A program made the position numbers and the translations under genes. The notes under the pieces were generated by a model that saw nothing but the letters and a program-made list of their open reading frames with translations, was not told the DNA's origin and ran no database searches. Shown piece after piece: positions 42,147 through 50,683 of a stretch of DNA of 59,095 nucleotides; positions within the stretch are counted from its first letter, which is position 1; each line of letters starts with the position of its first letter. Source of the stretch: an uncultured Caulobacterales bacterium (lineage in GTDB: Bacteria; Pseudomonadota; Alphaproteobacteria; Caulobacterales; Caulobacteraceae); assembly GCA_903837135.1 (NCBI GenBank), contig CAILTK010000112.1, positions 1-59,095 on the forward strand. The letters are read 5' to 3'.

Positions 42147-42746
42147 ATGACCATCACGGACAACGCTCGCATGCGCGGGGTCGCCGCCCGCGCCCGGGGG
42201 CTGATCCTGCATCCGCATGCGGAGTGGGAGGTGATCGACCGCGAGGCGCCGACGGTGCGCGGACTCTATACCAACTATGTGATGATCCTGGCGGCGATCG
42301 GTCCGGTCTGCGGCCTGATCGGCTCGCTCGTCTTCGGGCTCGTCTCGCTCTCACATGGCATGCACACGTCGGTGATCGGGCTGATCGTGTCGGCCATCAT
42401 CCAGTACGCCCTCAGCCTCGGCGCGGTGTATGTGATGGGCCTGATCATCGAAGGCGCCGCGCCGTACTTCGGCGGGACCAAGGACCGCATGCAGGCGATG
42501 AAGGTCGCCGCCTACTTCCCGACCGCGGCCTGGCTGGCCGGGGTCTTCCTGCTGGTCCCGGCCCTGGGCGCCCTCGAGATCCTCGGCCTCTACAGCCTGT
42601 TCATCCTCTGGCTCGGCCTGCCGCGGCTGATGCGTGTGCCGGAGGACAAGGCGATGATCTACACCCTCACCGTCATCGCGGCGGCCCTGGTGCTGACCAT
42701 CGTCGTCCGCATCATGGCCGGCGCGGCGGGGACCTCGCTGCTGTAG
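42147..42746 (+). CDS. Yip1-domain inner-membrane protein
   Basis: The 199-residue product has an amphipathic lead (RGVAARARGLILHPHAEWEV), then five hydrophobic segments including YVMILAAIGPVCGLIGSLVF, VIGLIVSAIIQYALSLGAVY and MIYTLTVIAAALVLTIVVRI. HPHAEWEVIDREAP and FGGTKDRMQAMKVAAYFPTA are hallmarks of bacterial Yip1 family proteins. Their function in bacteria is unknown. The gene is divergent from radA with about 120 bp between starts. A perfect GCTCCCCC/GGGGGAGC hairpin (42752-42769) lies right after its stop. Confidence 0.88.
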   Translation: MTITDNARMRGVAARARGLILHPHAEWEVIDREAPTVRGLYTNYVMILAAIGPVCGLIGSLVFGLVSLSHGMHTSVIGLIVSAIIQYALSLGAVYVMGLIIEGAAPYFGGTKDRMQAMKVAAYFPTAAWLAGVFLLVPALGALEILGLYSLFILWLGLPRLMRVPEDKAMIYTLTVIAAALVLTIVVRIMAGAAGTSLL

Positions 42747-42751
42747 AAGCC

Positions 42752-42877
42752 GCTCCCCCTTGGGGGAGCCGTCACGAAGTGACCGAGGGGGCGGCGACGC
42801 CGGCGGTTTGGTCGCGGTCAGCGTTGCGCGCGGGCCCCTCCGGCCGCTTCACGGCCGCCTCCCCCAGAGAGGGGGAG
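42752..42877. repeat. Pair of C/G-run palindromes between convergent genes
   Basis: GCTCCCCCttGGGGGAGC (42752-42769) and CTCCCCCagagaGGGGGAG (42859-42877) bracket the spacer between the Yip1 gene and mlaF. Similar CTC-CCC palindromes occur near 52263 and 52391. They look like a family of interspersed palindromes; a transcription-end role is possible but no T-run follows. Confidence 0.45.
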
Positions 42878-42889
42878 AAGCTTCAGCCC

Positions 42890-43675
42890 TCACGCGCCGC
42901 CCGTGATCGGTCCCGTCGCGCGCCCGTGGATGAACTGGTCCACATAGGGGTTGCCGCTGTCGTCGATCTCGGCGGTCGGGCCGCGCCAGACGATCTGGCC
43001 GTTATGCAGCATGGCGATCTCGTCGCCGATCTTGCGGGCCGAGACCATGTCGTGGGTGATGGAGACGGCGGTGCAGCCGAGCCGCTGCACCTGCTCGACG
43101 ATCAGGTCGTTGATCATGTCGGCGTTGATCGGGTCGAGGCCGGTGGTCGGCTCGTCGAAGAACAGGATCGCCGGTTCGGCCGCCACGGCGCGGGCCAGGC
43201 CCACCCGCTTCTGCATGCCGCCGGAGAGCTCCCCGGGGTAGAGATCGGCCACTTCCGGTCCCAGGCCCACCCGTCCCAGCGCCGCCACGGCGCGCGCCCG
43301 GGCCTCGGGCCGCTTGACCCGGTCGGCGTTGACGAGCCGGAAGGCGACGTTCTCCCAGACGCTCAGGCTGTCGAACAGGGCCGCGCCCTGGAACAGCATG
43401 CCGAACTGGGTCGCCAGGGCGCGCCGGGCGGCCCCGCCGAGCCGGGTCACGTCGCGCCCGTCCACCAGCACCTTGCCGGCGTCCGGGCGCATCAAGCCGA
43501 TGGCGATCTTCAGCGTCACCGACTTGCCCTGGCCCGAGCCGCCGATGATCACCAGCGACCGGCCGCGCTCCACGGCGATGTCCACCCCGTCCAGCACCAC
43601 CTTGCCGCCGAAGCGCTTCTTCACCCCGCGAAGCTCGAGCTTGGGCCCGGCGCCTGTTCCCATCGGCCCGGTCAT
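42890..43675 (-). CDS. mlaF: MlaF-like ABC transporter ATPase (lipid asymmetry)
   Basis: The 261-residue product is an ABC ATPase: Walker A GGSGQGKSVT, Q-loop in FQGAALFDSLSVWENVAFRL, signature LSGGMQKRVGLARA, Walker B AILFFDEPTTGLDP. The GMQKR form of the signature and the FDSLSVWENVAF segment are typical of the Mla/Ttg2A group that moves phospholipids between the membranes. It overlaps the permease gene by 4 bp. No mlaD-type substrate-binding gene lies next to the pair in this window, so the rest of the system must be elsewhere. Confidence 0.9.
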   Translation of the reverse strand: MTGPMGTGAGPKLELRGVKKRFGGKVVLDGVDIAVERGRSLVIIGGSGQGKSVTLKIAIGLMRPDAGKVLVDGRDVTRLGGAARRALATQFGMLFQGAALFDSLSVWENVAFRLVNADRVKRPEARARAVAALGRVGLGPEVADLYPGELSGGMQKRVGLARAVAAEPAILFFDEPTTGLDPINADMINDLIVEQVQRLGCTAVSITHDMVSARKIGDEIAMLHNGQIVWRGPTAEIDDSGNPYVDQFIHGRATGPITGGA

Positions 43676-44445
43676 TTGTGCGAGAACACGCTGGTGAGCA
43701 GATAGTCGGAGGCGAAGATCAGGATCGCCGCCGACACCACCGCGTGGGTGGTCGCCCGCCCGACGCCGCGCGCGCCGCCGGTGGCGTTGTAGCCGTGGTA
43801 GCAGCCCATCAGGGCGACGATGAAGCCGAACACCGCCGACTTGATCAGGCCGGAGACCACGTCCCAGCTCTGCAGGAAGTCCCAGGTGTTCTTCACATAG
43901 AGGGCGCCGTTGAAGTTCAGCGAGGCCACCGCCACCGACCAGCCGCCGGCGATGCCGATGATGTCGGCCACCACGGTCAGCAGCGGCAGCACGATCACCG
44001 CCGCCGCCAGCCGGGGGGCCACGAGATAGCGGAACGGATCGGTGGACAGGGTCCTCAGCGCGTCGATCTGTTCGGTGGCGCGCATGGCCCCGATCTCGGC
44101 GGCGATGGCGGCCGAGACGCGGCCCGCCAGCATGAGGGCGGCCAGCACGGGACCGAGCTCGCGCGTGATGCCCAGCGCCACGATCTGCGGCATGATCTGT
44201 TCGGCGTTGAAGCGGCCGCCGCCGGTGTAGATGTTGAGCGCCAGGGCCGCGCCGGTGAACACCGCCGTCAGGCCGACCACCGGCAGGGAGAAGTAGCCGA
44301 TCTGCGCGAGCTGGCGCCAGAGCTGGCCGAGGAACAGGGGCGGGGTGAGGGCGGCGGCCACGCCGCGCCCGGCGAACAGCGCCACCGCGCCGGCGGTGCG
44401 GGCCATGCCGAGGGTCGAGCGGCCGACCGCCTGGACCGGATTCAT
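43672..44445 (-). CDS. mlaE: MlaE-family ABC transporter permease
   Basis: The 257-residue product is an MlaE/DUF140 permease: [20 protein letters not shown], a coupling-like REL in [40 protein letters not shown], and later [20 protein letters not shown], all diagnostic. Six membrane segments are predicted. It sits between alr (4-bp overlap) and mlaF (4-bp overlap), so the alr-mlaE-mlaF group is one translationally coupled operon. It should form the inner-membrane part of a phospholipid transporter. Confidence 0.92.
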   Translation of the reverse strand: MNPVQAVGRSTLGMARTAGAVALFAGRGVAAALTPPLFLGQLWRQLAQIGYFSLPVVGLTAVFTGAALALNIYTGGGRFNAEQIMPQIVALGITRELGPVLAALMLAGRVSAAIAAEIGAMRATEQIDALRTLSTDPFRYLVAPRLAAAVIVLPLLTVVADIIGIAGGWSVAVASLNFNGALYVKNTWDFLQSWDVVSGLIKSAVFGFIVALMGCYHGYNATGGARGVGRATTHAVVSAAILIFASDYLLTSVFSHK

Positions 44446-45509
44446 GACCGTCCCGGACCGGGCTCGCCCCGGTAGCGGCGTTCGACGCGGGCGCCCAGCC
44501 GGGTCAGCAGCTCGTAGGCGATGGTGCCGGCGGCGGCGGCGGCGGTGTCGACCGGCACGTTCGGCCCGACCAACTCCATCATCGCGCCGGGCCGCGCCTC
44601 GGGACAGTCGGTGACATCGAACACGGTGAGATCCATCGAAAGGCGGCCGAGCACGGGGCAGGGGCGGCCCGCCAGGCTTCCATAGGCCTTCGGAAACGAC
44701 GCCCGCAAGACACCATCGGCATAGCCGGCCGCCACGACCGCGGCGCGGGTGGGATGCGCCGCCGTGAAGGCCGCGCCATAGCCGACCGAGTCCCCCGGGC
44801 GAAGCTCGCGCAGCTGCAGGACCGGCGCCGCGAAGGTCGCCACGGGCCTGATCCGGGCGTCGGGCGCGCCCTCCGGTCCGCCGCCGTAGAGGCAGATGCC
44901 GGTGCGGACCAGGTCGAAGGTGTAGTCGGGGCCGAGAAACAGGCCGTCCGAGGCGGCGAGGCTGCGCCGGACCCCGGGGAAGAGCGCGGCGATCCCGACG
45001 AACCGCTCGCGCTGCAGCCGGTTCATCGGGTGGGCGGGCGTGTCGGCGCAGGCGAGGTGGCTCATCACCAGGGAGAAGTCCCGCTCGGTCAGCGCGGCCG
45101 CGTCCGCCGGGCCGAGGCCGAGCCGGTTCAGCCCCGTGTCGATCATCAGCGCCGCCTGGCCGCCGCCGGCCGCGCGCCAGGCGGCGACCTGTTCGGTGCT
45201 GTTGAGCACCGGGATCAGCCTCGACGCCTTCAGGCTCGGCGCGGCCCCGTCGGGACAGCCGTCGAGCACGTGAATGTCGGGTCCCGCGCCCAGGGCCTCG
45301 CGCAGGCCGACGCCCTCGCTGACCCGGGCCACGAAAAAGCAGTTCGCGCCCTCGGCCATCAGGCGTCGGGCCACCGGCGCCGCGCCGAGGCCATAGGCGT
45401 CGGCCTTCACCACCGGCGCCACCTCCGCCCCGGCCGCCTGCCGCACCAGGGTCGCGTAGTTCGCCGCCAGGGCGTCGAGATCGATGGTCAGGCGCGCGGC
45501 GAAGGACAC
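44442..45509 (-). CDS. alr: Alanine racemase
   Basis: The 355-residue PLP enzyme provides D-alanine for peptidoglycan. The PLP lysine is in [11 protein letters not shown] near residue 34, and the second catalytic residue is the Tyr in [20 protein letters not shown]. Other marks are [13 protein letters not shown] and [15 protein letters not shown]. Length and domain order (TIM barrel, then beta domain) are normal. It is transcribed leftward with mlaE and mlaF, and its start lies 155 bp downstream of dnaB, which may feed transcription into it; dnaB-alr adjacency is common in alphaproteobacteria. Confidence 0.95.
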   Translation of the reverse strand: MSFAARLTIDLDALAANYATLVRQAAGAEVAPVVKADAYGLGAAPVARRLMAEGANCFFVARVSEGVGLREALGAGPDIHVLDGCPDGAAPSLKASRLIPVLNSTEQVAAWRAAGGGQAALMIDTGLNRLGLGPADAAALTERDFSLVMSHLACADTPAHPMNRLQRERFVGIAALFPGVRRSLAASDGLFLGPDYTFDLVRTGICLYGGGPEGAPDARIRPVATFAAPVLQLRELRPGDSVGYGAAFTAAHPTRAAVVAAGYADGVLRASFPKAYGSLAGRPCPVLGRLSMDLTVFDVTDCPEARPGAMMELVGPNVPVDTAAAAAGTIAYELLTRLGARVERRYRGEPGPGRS

Positions 45510-45664
45510 GCCGCTCCCTAGCCTGTTCGGGCGGGGGTGAGAAGCGGGGGACGTGACGGGACCGGCTCGTGCTTCGCAGCCACGCTGCGCTCCGAACCTC
45601 AGGACGGGGCTACTTTAGTGTGGCGAATCAACAGGAAGCCGTATCCTGATGCGCCCGCGGGCCG

Positions 45665-47161
45665 TCAGTCCCCGCGCACTTCGTAGCGGTCGCTCCTGGC
45701 CAGGTTTCCGAACTTGGTGAGGTCGTCGTTGAACGACAGGCGCACGGTGCCGATCGGGCCGTGACGCTGCTTGCCGATGATCACCTCGGCCTGGCCGCGC
45801 ACCTGGTCCATGCGCTCCTGCCATTCGAAGTGCTTGGCCTGGTCCTTCACGTCGGGTTCGGCCCGGCCGAGGTAGTAGCTCTCGCGGTAGACGAACATCA
45901 CCGCGTCGGCGTCCTGCTCGATCGAGCCGGATTCGCGCAGGTCCGACAGCTGGGGCCGCTTGTCCTCGCGGTTCTCCACCTGGCGCGAGAGCTGCGACAG
46001 GGCGATCACCGGCACCGAAAGCTCCTTGGCCAAGGACTTGAGTCCCATGGTGATCTGGCTCACCTCCTGAACCCGGTTGGCGTTGGCGCCGAGGTCCGAG
46101 CCGGTGACCAGCTGCAGATAGTCGACCACGATCAGGTCGAGGCCCGCGGTGCGTTTCAGCCGACGCGCGCGGGCGGTCAGCTTGGCGATGGACAGGCCGC
46201 CGGTGGCGTCGATGTGCAGGGGGGCGGACTCGATCTCCAGGGCCGCATCGCGCACCCGGGCGAACTCGCTCTGGTCGATCTCGCCCTTGCGCAGGCGGTC
46301 GGACGACACCCCCGACACCTCGGCGAGCAGGCGCATGGCCAGCTGCTCGGCCGACATTTCCAGAGAGAAGAAGGCCACCACCCCGCCGGCGGAGGTCTTC
46401 TTCGACCCGTCGGGCTCGATCTCGTAGGCGTAGTTGCGCGCCACGTGGAAGGCGATGTTGGTGGCCAGCGCCGTCTTGCCCATCGACGGCCGGCCGGCGA
46501 GGATCAGCAGGTCGGACGGGTGCAGGCCGCCGAGCTTGGCGTCGAGGTCGATCAGCCCGGTGGAGACGCCGGCCAGGCCGCCGTCCCGCGAATAGGCCTC
46601 CGCCGCCATCTCCACCGCGCCGTGGAGGGCCTGGGCGAAGGGGACGAAGCCGGTGGAGGCGCTGCCGGTCTCGGCCAGGGTGAACAGCTGCTGCTCCGCC
46701 GCCTCGATCTGGTCGCGGGCGGTGCGCTCCGGGTCGGTGGTGGCGGCGTTGGCGATGTCGCCGCCGATGCGGATCAGGTCGCGCCGAAGGGCCAGGTCGT
46801 AGACCGTGCGCGCATAGTCGGGCCCGTTGGCCGCGGGCGGGGCGTTGTCGACCAGGTTGGCCAGATAGCGGACCCCGCCGAGTTCCTCGAACGCCGGGTC
46901 GCGCTTGAACCGGTCGGTCAGGAGGGTGGGATCGGCCAGCTGGCCGCGCCGCACGTGCTCCTCGATCACGGCGTACAGCCGGCCGTGGAAGGGCTCGTAG
47001 AAATGACGCGCGTTGAGCGCGTCGAACAGCCGTTCATAGGCGCCGTTGTCGTACAGCAGGATGCCGAGCAGGGCCTGTTCCGCCTCCACATTGCAGGGCA
47101 TGTGGTCGATCGGCGGGTCGGCGGGGGCGTGGGGGGTGAAGTCGAACGCGGCGGAGGTCAT
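45665..47161 (-). CDS. dnaB: Replicative DNA helicase DnaB
   Basis: The 498-residue helicase has the N-terminal primase-interacting domain (PCNVEAEQALLGILLYDNGA) and the RecA-like motor: Walker A GRPSMGKTALA, FFSLEMSAEQLAMRL, Walker B LIVVDYLQLV, and VIALSQLSRQVENREDKRPQ with LRESGSIEQDADAV. An insert near residue 250 (YEIEPDGSKKTSAGGVVAFF) is typical of alphaproteobacterial DnaB. It unwinds the replication fork as a hexamer. The divergent YiiX-like gene starts 135 bp upstream. Confidence 0.97.
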   Translation of the reverse strand: MTSAAFDFTPHAPADPPIDHMPCNVEAEQALLGILLYDNGAYERLFDALNARHFYEPFHGRLYAVIEEHVRRGQLADPTLLTDRFKRDPAFEELGGVRYLANLVDNAPPAANGPDYARTVYDLALRRDLIRIGGDIANAATTDPERTARDQIEAAEQQLFTLAETGSASTGFVPFAQALHGAVEMAAEAYSRDGGLAGVSTGLIDLDAKLGGLHPSDLLILAGRPSMGKTALATNIAFHVARNYAYEIEPDGSKKTSAGGVVAFFSLEMSAEQLAMRLLAEVSGVSSDRLRKGEIDQSEFARVRDAALEIESAPLHIDATGGLSIAKLTARARRLKRTAGLDLIVVDYLQLVTGSDLGANANRVQEVSQITMGLKSLAKELSVPVIALSQLSRQVENREDKRPQLSDLRESGSIEQDADAVMFVYRESYYLGRAEPDVKDQAKHFEWQERMDQVRGQAEVIIGKQRHGPIGTVRLSFNDDLTKFGNLARSDRYEVRGD

Positions 47162-47295
47162 TGGCTTACCGATAGCTTAACCCGGCGTCGTTCGCGCGCG
47201 ACACTCTGCCTTCGTCCACAACCGAATCGCCCCCTGTGGAACGCGCGGTGGAAGCTTGACGTTGGCGTCCGCGCGCTTTGCCCTAGGTTACCGTC

Positions 47296-47988
47296 ATGAC
47301 CGTTCCCGACGATGTGCTCGAAACCTTCCAGCCCATGCCGTACGCCCAGGTGCGCGAGCTGGTGCAGGACGGCGACCTGTTCCTGTGCCAGGGCAAGGAT
47401 CCCTTCTCCAAGCTGATCCGCTGGTCCACGCGCAGCCCGTGGAGCCACATCGCCATCGCCTTCCGCATCGACAGCCTCGAGCGGGTGATCGTGATCGAGA
47501 GCGTCGAGAAGATCGGCGTGCGCGCCGTGGCCCTGTCGGAATTCGTCTCGCGGGATTCGGAAGGGACTTCGCCCTACCCGGGCAAGATCCTGCTGGCCCG
47601 CCACAACGCCTACGGCGGCGGTCCCGACGATCCCCGGGTGCGGGCCATGGCCAAGTTCGCCTTCGACCACCTGGGCTGCCACTTCGCCCCCAGCGAGATC
47701 ACCAAGATCGCCCTGCGCATCGCCAGCGCCCAGCTGTTCAACGTCCGCCGCCAGACCTCGCGCATGCTGCTTCCGGACGACGAATTCATCTGCTCGGAGT
47801 TCGTGGCCAAGGCGTTCGACGCGGCCAGGGTGAAGATTCCCTGGGACGGGCTCGGCTTCATCGCCCCCTCCGACTTCGCCAACGACCCCGCCGTGGTCCC
47901 GATCGCCCAGGTCGACGTCTCCAAGCCGCCGCATCCGGTGCGCAAGGAGAAGACGAGCGACAAGAAGGCGGCGAAGAAGAAGGGGTGA
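47296..47988 (+). CDS. YiiX/YebB-like NlpC/P60-type cysteine hydrolase
   Basis: The 230-residue product resembles permuted papain-fold amidases: GDLFLCQGKDPFSKLIRWST, RSPWSHIAIAFRID with the likely catalytic His, and MLLPDDEFICSEFVAKAFDA with the likely catalytic Cys. No signal peptide is visible. The C-terminus ends in a Lys-rich tail (KTSDKKAAKKKG). Members hydrolyse peptide or amide bonds; the substrate is unknown. It is divergent from dnaB and convergent with rplI, from which the hairpin at 48030-48059 separates it. Confidence 0.82.
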   Translation: MTVPDDVLETFQPMPYAQVRELVQDGDLFLCQGKDPFSKLIRWSTRSPWSHIAIAFRIDSLERVIVIESVEKIGVRAVALSEFVSRDSEGTSPYPGKILLARHNAYGGGPDDPRVRAMAKFAFDHLGCHFAPSEITKIALRIASAQLFNVRRQTSRMLLPDDEFICSEFVAKAFDAARVKIPWDGLGFIAPSDFANDPAVVPIAQVDVSKPPHPVRKEKTSDKKAAKKKG

Positions 47989-48029
47989 ACGGGGCGTGGC
48001 CCAGGATGACGGCGCGCGCCCCAAAGAAA

Positions 48030-48059
48030 AAGGCGCGGAGGCCGAAGCCGCCGCGCCTT
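48030..48059 (-). terminator. Intrinsic terminator of the rpsF-rpsR-rplI operon
   Basis: AAGGCGCGG (48030-48038) pairs with CCGCGCCTT (48051-48059), with additional pairing in GGC-cgaa-GCC inside. On the minus strand the hairpin is followed by TTTTTCTTT, a good T-run, immediately after rplI. It could also stop the convergent gene, but there is no T-run on that side. Confidence 0.8.
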
Positions 48060-48081
48060 GATCGATAGGCTGGAGTAAGGA

Positions 48082-48669
48082 CTAGGCCGCGAAGTCGCGG
48101 TCGTCGCCCTGGCTTCCGGCGCCGCCTTCGAGCATGTCCTGGGCCTGTTCGGCGGCCGCGGCGCGCTCTTCCTCGAACTGGCTCGTGATCACGTTCTCGC
48201 CGCGGGCCTGACGGTCCGCTTCGTCGACCGAACGGGCGATGTTGATCTTCACCGTGACGGCGACTTCCGCATGCAGGCGGACCTTCACCTCGTGCACGCC
48301 GAGGGTCTTGATCGGCTTGTCGAGCACCACCTGGCTGCGATCGACCTTGCCGCCCGCTTCGAGGATGGCTTCGGCCACGTCGCGGCCGGAGACCGACCCG
48401 TAGAGCTGGCCCGATTCCCCCGCCGAGCGGATCATCACATAGGTCTCGCCGTCGAGCTTGGTCCCGGCCTTCTCGGCCGCGGCCCGGGCTTCGGCGTTGC
48501 GCGCCTCGATCTGACCACGCTGGGCTTCGAACACCTTGAGATTGGCGCTGGAGGCGCGCAGGGCCTTGGAGCGCGGCAGCAGGAAGTTGCGGGCGAACCC
48601 GTCCTTCACCGACACCACGTCGCCGATGGCGCCGAGGCGCTCGACCCGTTCAAGAAGAATGACTTTCAT
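48082..48669 (-). CDS. rplI: 50S ribosomal protein L9
   Basis: The 195-residue product opens [20 protein letters not shown], continues [20 protein letters not shown] and ends with the C-terminal RNA-binding domain ([20 protein letters not shown]) plus a 45-residue acidic/Gln-rich extension that is usual in alphaproteobacteria but absent from the 149-residue E. coli protein. It is the last gene of rpsF-rpsR-rplI. The spacing to rpsR is only 13 bp, and a strong terminator follows. Confidence 0.97.
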   Translation of the reverse strand: MKVILLERVERLGAIGDVVSVKDGFARNFLLPRSKALRASSANLKVFEAQRGQIEARNAEARAAAEKAGTKLDGETYVMIRSAGESGQLYGSVSGRDVAEAILEAGGKVDRSQVVLDKPIKTLGVHEVKVRLHAEVAVTVKINIARSVDEADRQARGENVITSQFEEERAAAAEQAQDMLEGGAGSQGDDRDFAA

Positions 48670-48682
48670 GATCCTGTCTCCC

Positions 48683-48958
48683 TTACTTCACGACGTAGGG
48701 GAGGAGGGCCAGATAGCGCGCGCGCTTGATCGCCTGGGCGAGCTTGCGCTGGTTCTTCTGGCTCACCGCGGTGATGCGCGAGGGGACGATCTTGCCGCGC
48801 TCGGAGATGTAGCGCTGCAGCAGCTTCACGTCCTTGTAGTCGATCTTCGGGGCGTTGGCGCCGCCGAACGGATCGACCTTGCGGCGACGGAAGAAGGGGC
48901 GGCGGGCGCCGCCCGCCGAAGGCGCGGGGGCCGCGCCGGTCTCGGGAGTATCGGTCAT
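48683..48958 (-). CDS. rpsR: 30S ribosomal protein S18
   Basis: The 91-residue product has an N-terminal low-complexity lead ([20 protein letters not shown]) and then the conserved S18 body ([53 protein letters not shown]). It binds the platform of the 30S subunit next to S6. It lies between rpsF (11 bp upstream) and rplI (13 bp downstream), the standard bacterial order. Confidence 0.97.
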   Translation of the reverse strand: MTDTPETGAAPAPSAGGARRPFFRRRKVDPFGGANAPKIDYKDVKLLQRYISERGKIVPSRITAVSQKNQRKLAQAIKRARYLALLPYVVK

Positions 48959-48969
48959 GGCTTTGCGTC

Positions 48970-49359
48970 CTACGCCGGGAATTCTTCATAGTCGGGGGTG
49001 CGCGGCTCGCGCTCCCCGCGTTCGGAGCGTTCGCGGTCGCGGCGCGCCAGGATCGGCGACAGCTCGAGATCGAGCTCCTCGACCCGGACGGTCAACGTGC
49101 GCAGGACGTCCTCGTTCAGCGACAGCTGACGCTCCATCTCCTTCACCGCCGCCGACGGGGCGTCGATGGCCAGGAGCGAATAGTGACCCTTGCGGTTCTT
49201 GTTGATCCGGTAGGTCAGGTTGCGAAGGCCCCAGTACTCGATCTTGGCCACGTGGCCGCCCTGCTCCTCGATGAGGTGCTTGAGCTGATCGTTGAGGGCT
49301 TCGGCTTGCTGCGGGCTGATATCCTGCCGCGCGATGATAACGTGCTCGTAGAGCGCCAT
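48970..49359 (-). CDS. rpsF: 30S ribosomal protein S6
   Basis: The 129-residue product shows S6 throughout: [60 protein letters not shown]. The C-terminal tail is charged ([19 protein letters not shown]), as in other alphaproteobacteria. It is first in the operon; rpsR follows at 11 bp. S6 with S18 can autoregulate this operon in other bacteria, but I did not find a matching leader structure. Confidence 0.97.
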   Translation of the reverse strand: MALYEHVIIARQDISPQQAEALNDQLKHLIEEQGGHVAKIEYWGLRNLTYRINKNRKGHYSLLAIDAPSAAVKEMERQLSLNEDVLRTLTVRVEELDLELSPILARRDRERSERGEREPRTPDYEEFPA

Positions 49360-49582
49360 TCAGGTCCTCTTCCGGTTAGGGAAGGCGGCGCCGCCACAGG
49401 CCGGAAGACCGATGGAGACGATGGATCCCAGCGCGGGCGGCTCCGGGACATCCCAGTTCCGCTGCTTGCGCTCCGCACGAGACCGCCTTCGAAGAAGCGG
49501 GGGCTGATACAGGAAAGGGCGCCCGGGAGCAAGGGCGGGTGTGCGGCGGTCGCGGGCGCCGGCTTCACCTGACGGCCCGGTG

Positions 49583-49647
49583 TGTAAAGTAATATTGACA
49601 CCATGTCCGCTCAGGCATACATCCCGCCACGTCAAATATCTTTTACA
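49583..49647. promoter_or_regulatory. 17-bp inverted repeat pair upstream of the membrane protein/XRE pair
   Basis: TGTAAAGTAATATTGAC (49583-49599) and GTCAAATATCTTTTACA (49631-49647) are inverted copies that match at 14 of 17 positions after reversal. They are AT-rich in GC-rich surroundings. The first contains a -35-like TTGACA, and the second ends 12 bp before the start at 49659. The arrangement suits repression by the XRE protein encoded downstream. Confidence 0.6.
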
Positions 49648-49658
49648 TGGAGGCGGAG

Positions 49659-50090
49659 ATGCCGTTTCGGGAAAAGTCGGCGTGGATATCTCTGGTGCTG
49701 ACGCTCGGGGTCTACGGGGTCTATTTCGTATCCTACTGGCGTGGGCTGGCCAGCGGCCTGCCGTTCAATGTGACCATCGACTTCAGCCTCGCCGTGGTGG
49801 TGCTGGTGGTGCTGCAGGTGATCAGCACCACGGTGGTGGCGATCCTGTCGCCGCGGGACGCGCAGGCGCCCGAGGACGAGCGGGAACGGCTGATCAACCT
49901 GCGGGCCAAGTCTGCAGCCTATCTGACGCTCCAGTTCGGCGCCGTGGCGGCCGCGGCCAGCGTCTACTTCGCCCGCGGCCTCGGCGAGGCTGGCGGCTGG
50001 GTGGTCGCCAACGCGGTGTTCTGCGCCCTGGTGGTGTCCCAGCTGACCCAGTACCTGGCCGTCATCATCGGCTACCGGCGCGGCGTCTGA
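49659..50090 (+). CDS. Four-helix membrane protein paired with XRE regulator (DUF2178-like)
   Basis: The start at 49659 ([20 protein letters not shown]) is preferred because GGAGG lies 7 bp upstream; the ORF also has an ATG at 49647 inside the inverted repeat. The 143-residue product has four predicted membrane helices, including [20 protein letters not shown] and [20 protein letters not shown], and a cytoplasmic acidic loop ([20 protein letters not shown]). Small four-helix proteins with the DERE-type loop are often encoded directly before a short XRE regulator. Function is unknown; a membrane sensor or immunity-like role is possible. Confidence 0.82.
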   Translation: MPFREKSAWISLVLTLGVYGVYFVSYWRGLASGLPFNVTIDFSLAVVVLVVLQVISTTVVAILSPRDAQAPEDERERLINLRAKSAAYLTLQFGAVAAAASVYFARGLGEAGGWVVANAVFCALVVSQLTQYLAVIIGYRRGV

Positions 50091-50092
50091 GC

Positions 50093-50323
50093 ATGGGTCG
50101 TCCGCCCACCCGCGTCACCAACCACATCCGCGCCCTGCGCTTCGCGCACGGGGAGATGACCCAGCAGGCGCTGGCGGACGCGGTCGGCGTGACGCGCCAG
50201 ACCATCATCGCCATCGAGCAGGGCAAATACTCGCCGACCCTGGAAGCCGCCTTTCGCATCGCCGCGGTGTTCGGCGTCCCGCTCGAGCAGGTGTTCCAGT
50301 TTGGAAAGGGGAGTGACGATTGA
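50093..50323 (+). CDS. Short XRE-family transcriptional regulator
   Basis: The 76-residue product is essentially one helix-turn-helix: [40 protein letters not shown] and [20 protein letters not shown]. It resembles YozG/Cro-like regulators of about 70 residues that are encoded with a small membrane protein. It starts 2 bp after the membrane-protein stop, so the two are co-translated. The likely binding site is the 17-bp inverted repeat upstream of the pair. The effector is unknown. Confidence 0.92.
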   Translation: MGRPPTRVTNHIRALRFAHGEMTQQALADAVGVTRQTIIAIEQGKYSPTLEAAFRIAAVFGVPLEQVFQFGKGSDD

Positions 50324-50459
50324 GGTTCACCCGCCCCGCGGTCTTCGCCCCGCCACCCGCCATCCTCACGTCAGGAACGCAAGCTCCCCGGAGGTTTCGA
50401 GCAATTCTGTGCCCGCACTCGGTCGGTTTATGAATGATTTGTGCGGTGGCTTTTCAGGT

Positions 50460-50497
50460 CCGGCCCGCGCAAGGTATTTCTTGCCTTGCCGGGCCGG
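50460..50497 (+). promoter_or_regulatory. Strong hairpin upstream of the leuA leader ORF
   Basis: CCGGCCCGcGCAAGG pairs with CCTTGC-CGGGCCGG around the loop tatttcttg (14 pairs, one bulge). No T-run follows. It may end the XRE transcript or form part of the leuA leader structure. Confidence 0.5.
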
Positions 50498-50516
50498 TTC
50501 TGGCATTACCCTCGGC

Positions 50517-50603
50517 ATGAACGGCCCGAGCGCCATTGCTGTCGATGAGACCGGGCCTGTGCGGCTGCCCCTAGGCGCGCGACTAATCGGCCCCTGGGCC
50601 TGA
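50517..50603 (+). CDS. Candidate leuA leader peptide (attenuator), 28 aa
   Basis: A 28-codon ORF in the leuA leader encodes a peptide with three Leu (residues 17, 19, 23), two Ile and two Val. Two of the three Leu codons are CTA, which is very rare in GC-rich alphaproteobacteria. A perfect hairpin (CGGGCGA-cccga-TCGCCCG, 50606-50624) begins 3 bp after its stop. This is what a leucine attenuator would show. Reservations: the ribosome binding site is weak, and no T-run follows the hairpin. Confidence 0.5.
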   Translation: MNGPSAIAVDETGPVRLPLGARLIGPWA

Positions 50604-50605
50604 GA

Positions 50606-50624
50606 CGGGCGACCCGATCGCCCG
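50606..50624 (+). promoter_or_regulatory. Hairpin after leader peptide, possible attenuator element
   Basis: CGGGCGA (50606-50612) and TCGCCCG (50618-50624) form a perfect 7-bp stem with a 5-base loop, placed between the candidate leader stop and the leuA start. A Rho-type or anti-terminator role is possible; an intrinsic terminator is not evident. Confidence 0.45.
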
Positions 50625-50683
50625 GACGTCGTCCAGGGGATCTCCCAAGCATTCGCCCCGACACCTTTTCCCGGAACGCCGTC

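Noticed and set aside
42147-42746. Reading the hydrophobic gene next to radA as a transporter component of the Mla system
   Set aside because: It matches Yip1-type proteins, lies on the opposite strand from mlaEF, and lacks the MCE domain expected of MlaD.
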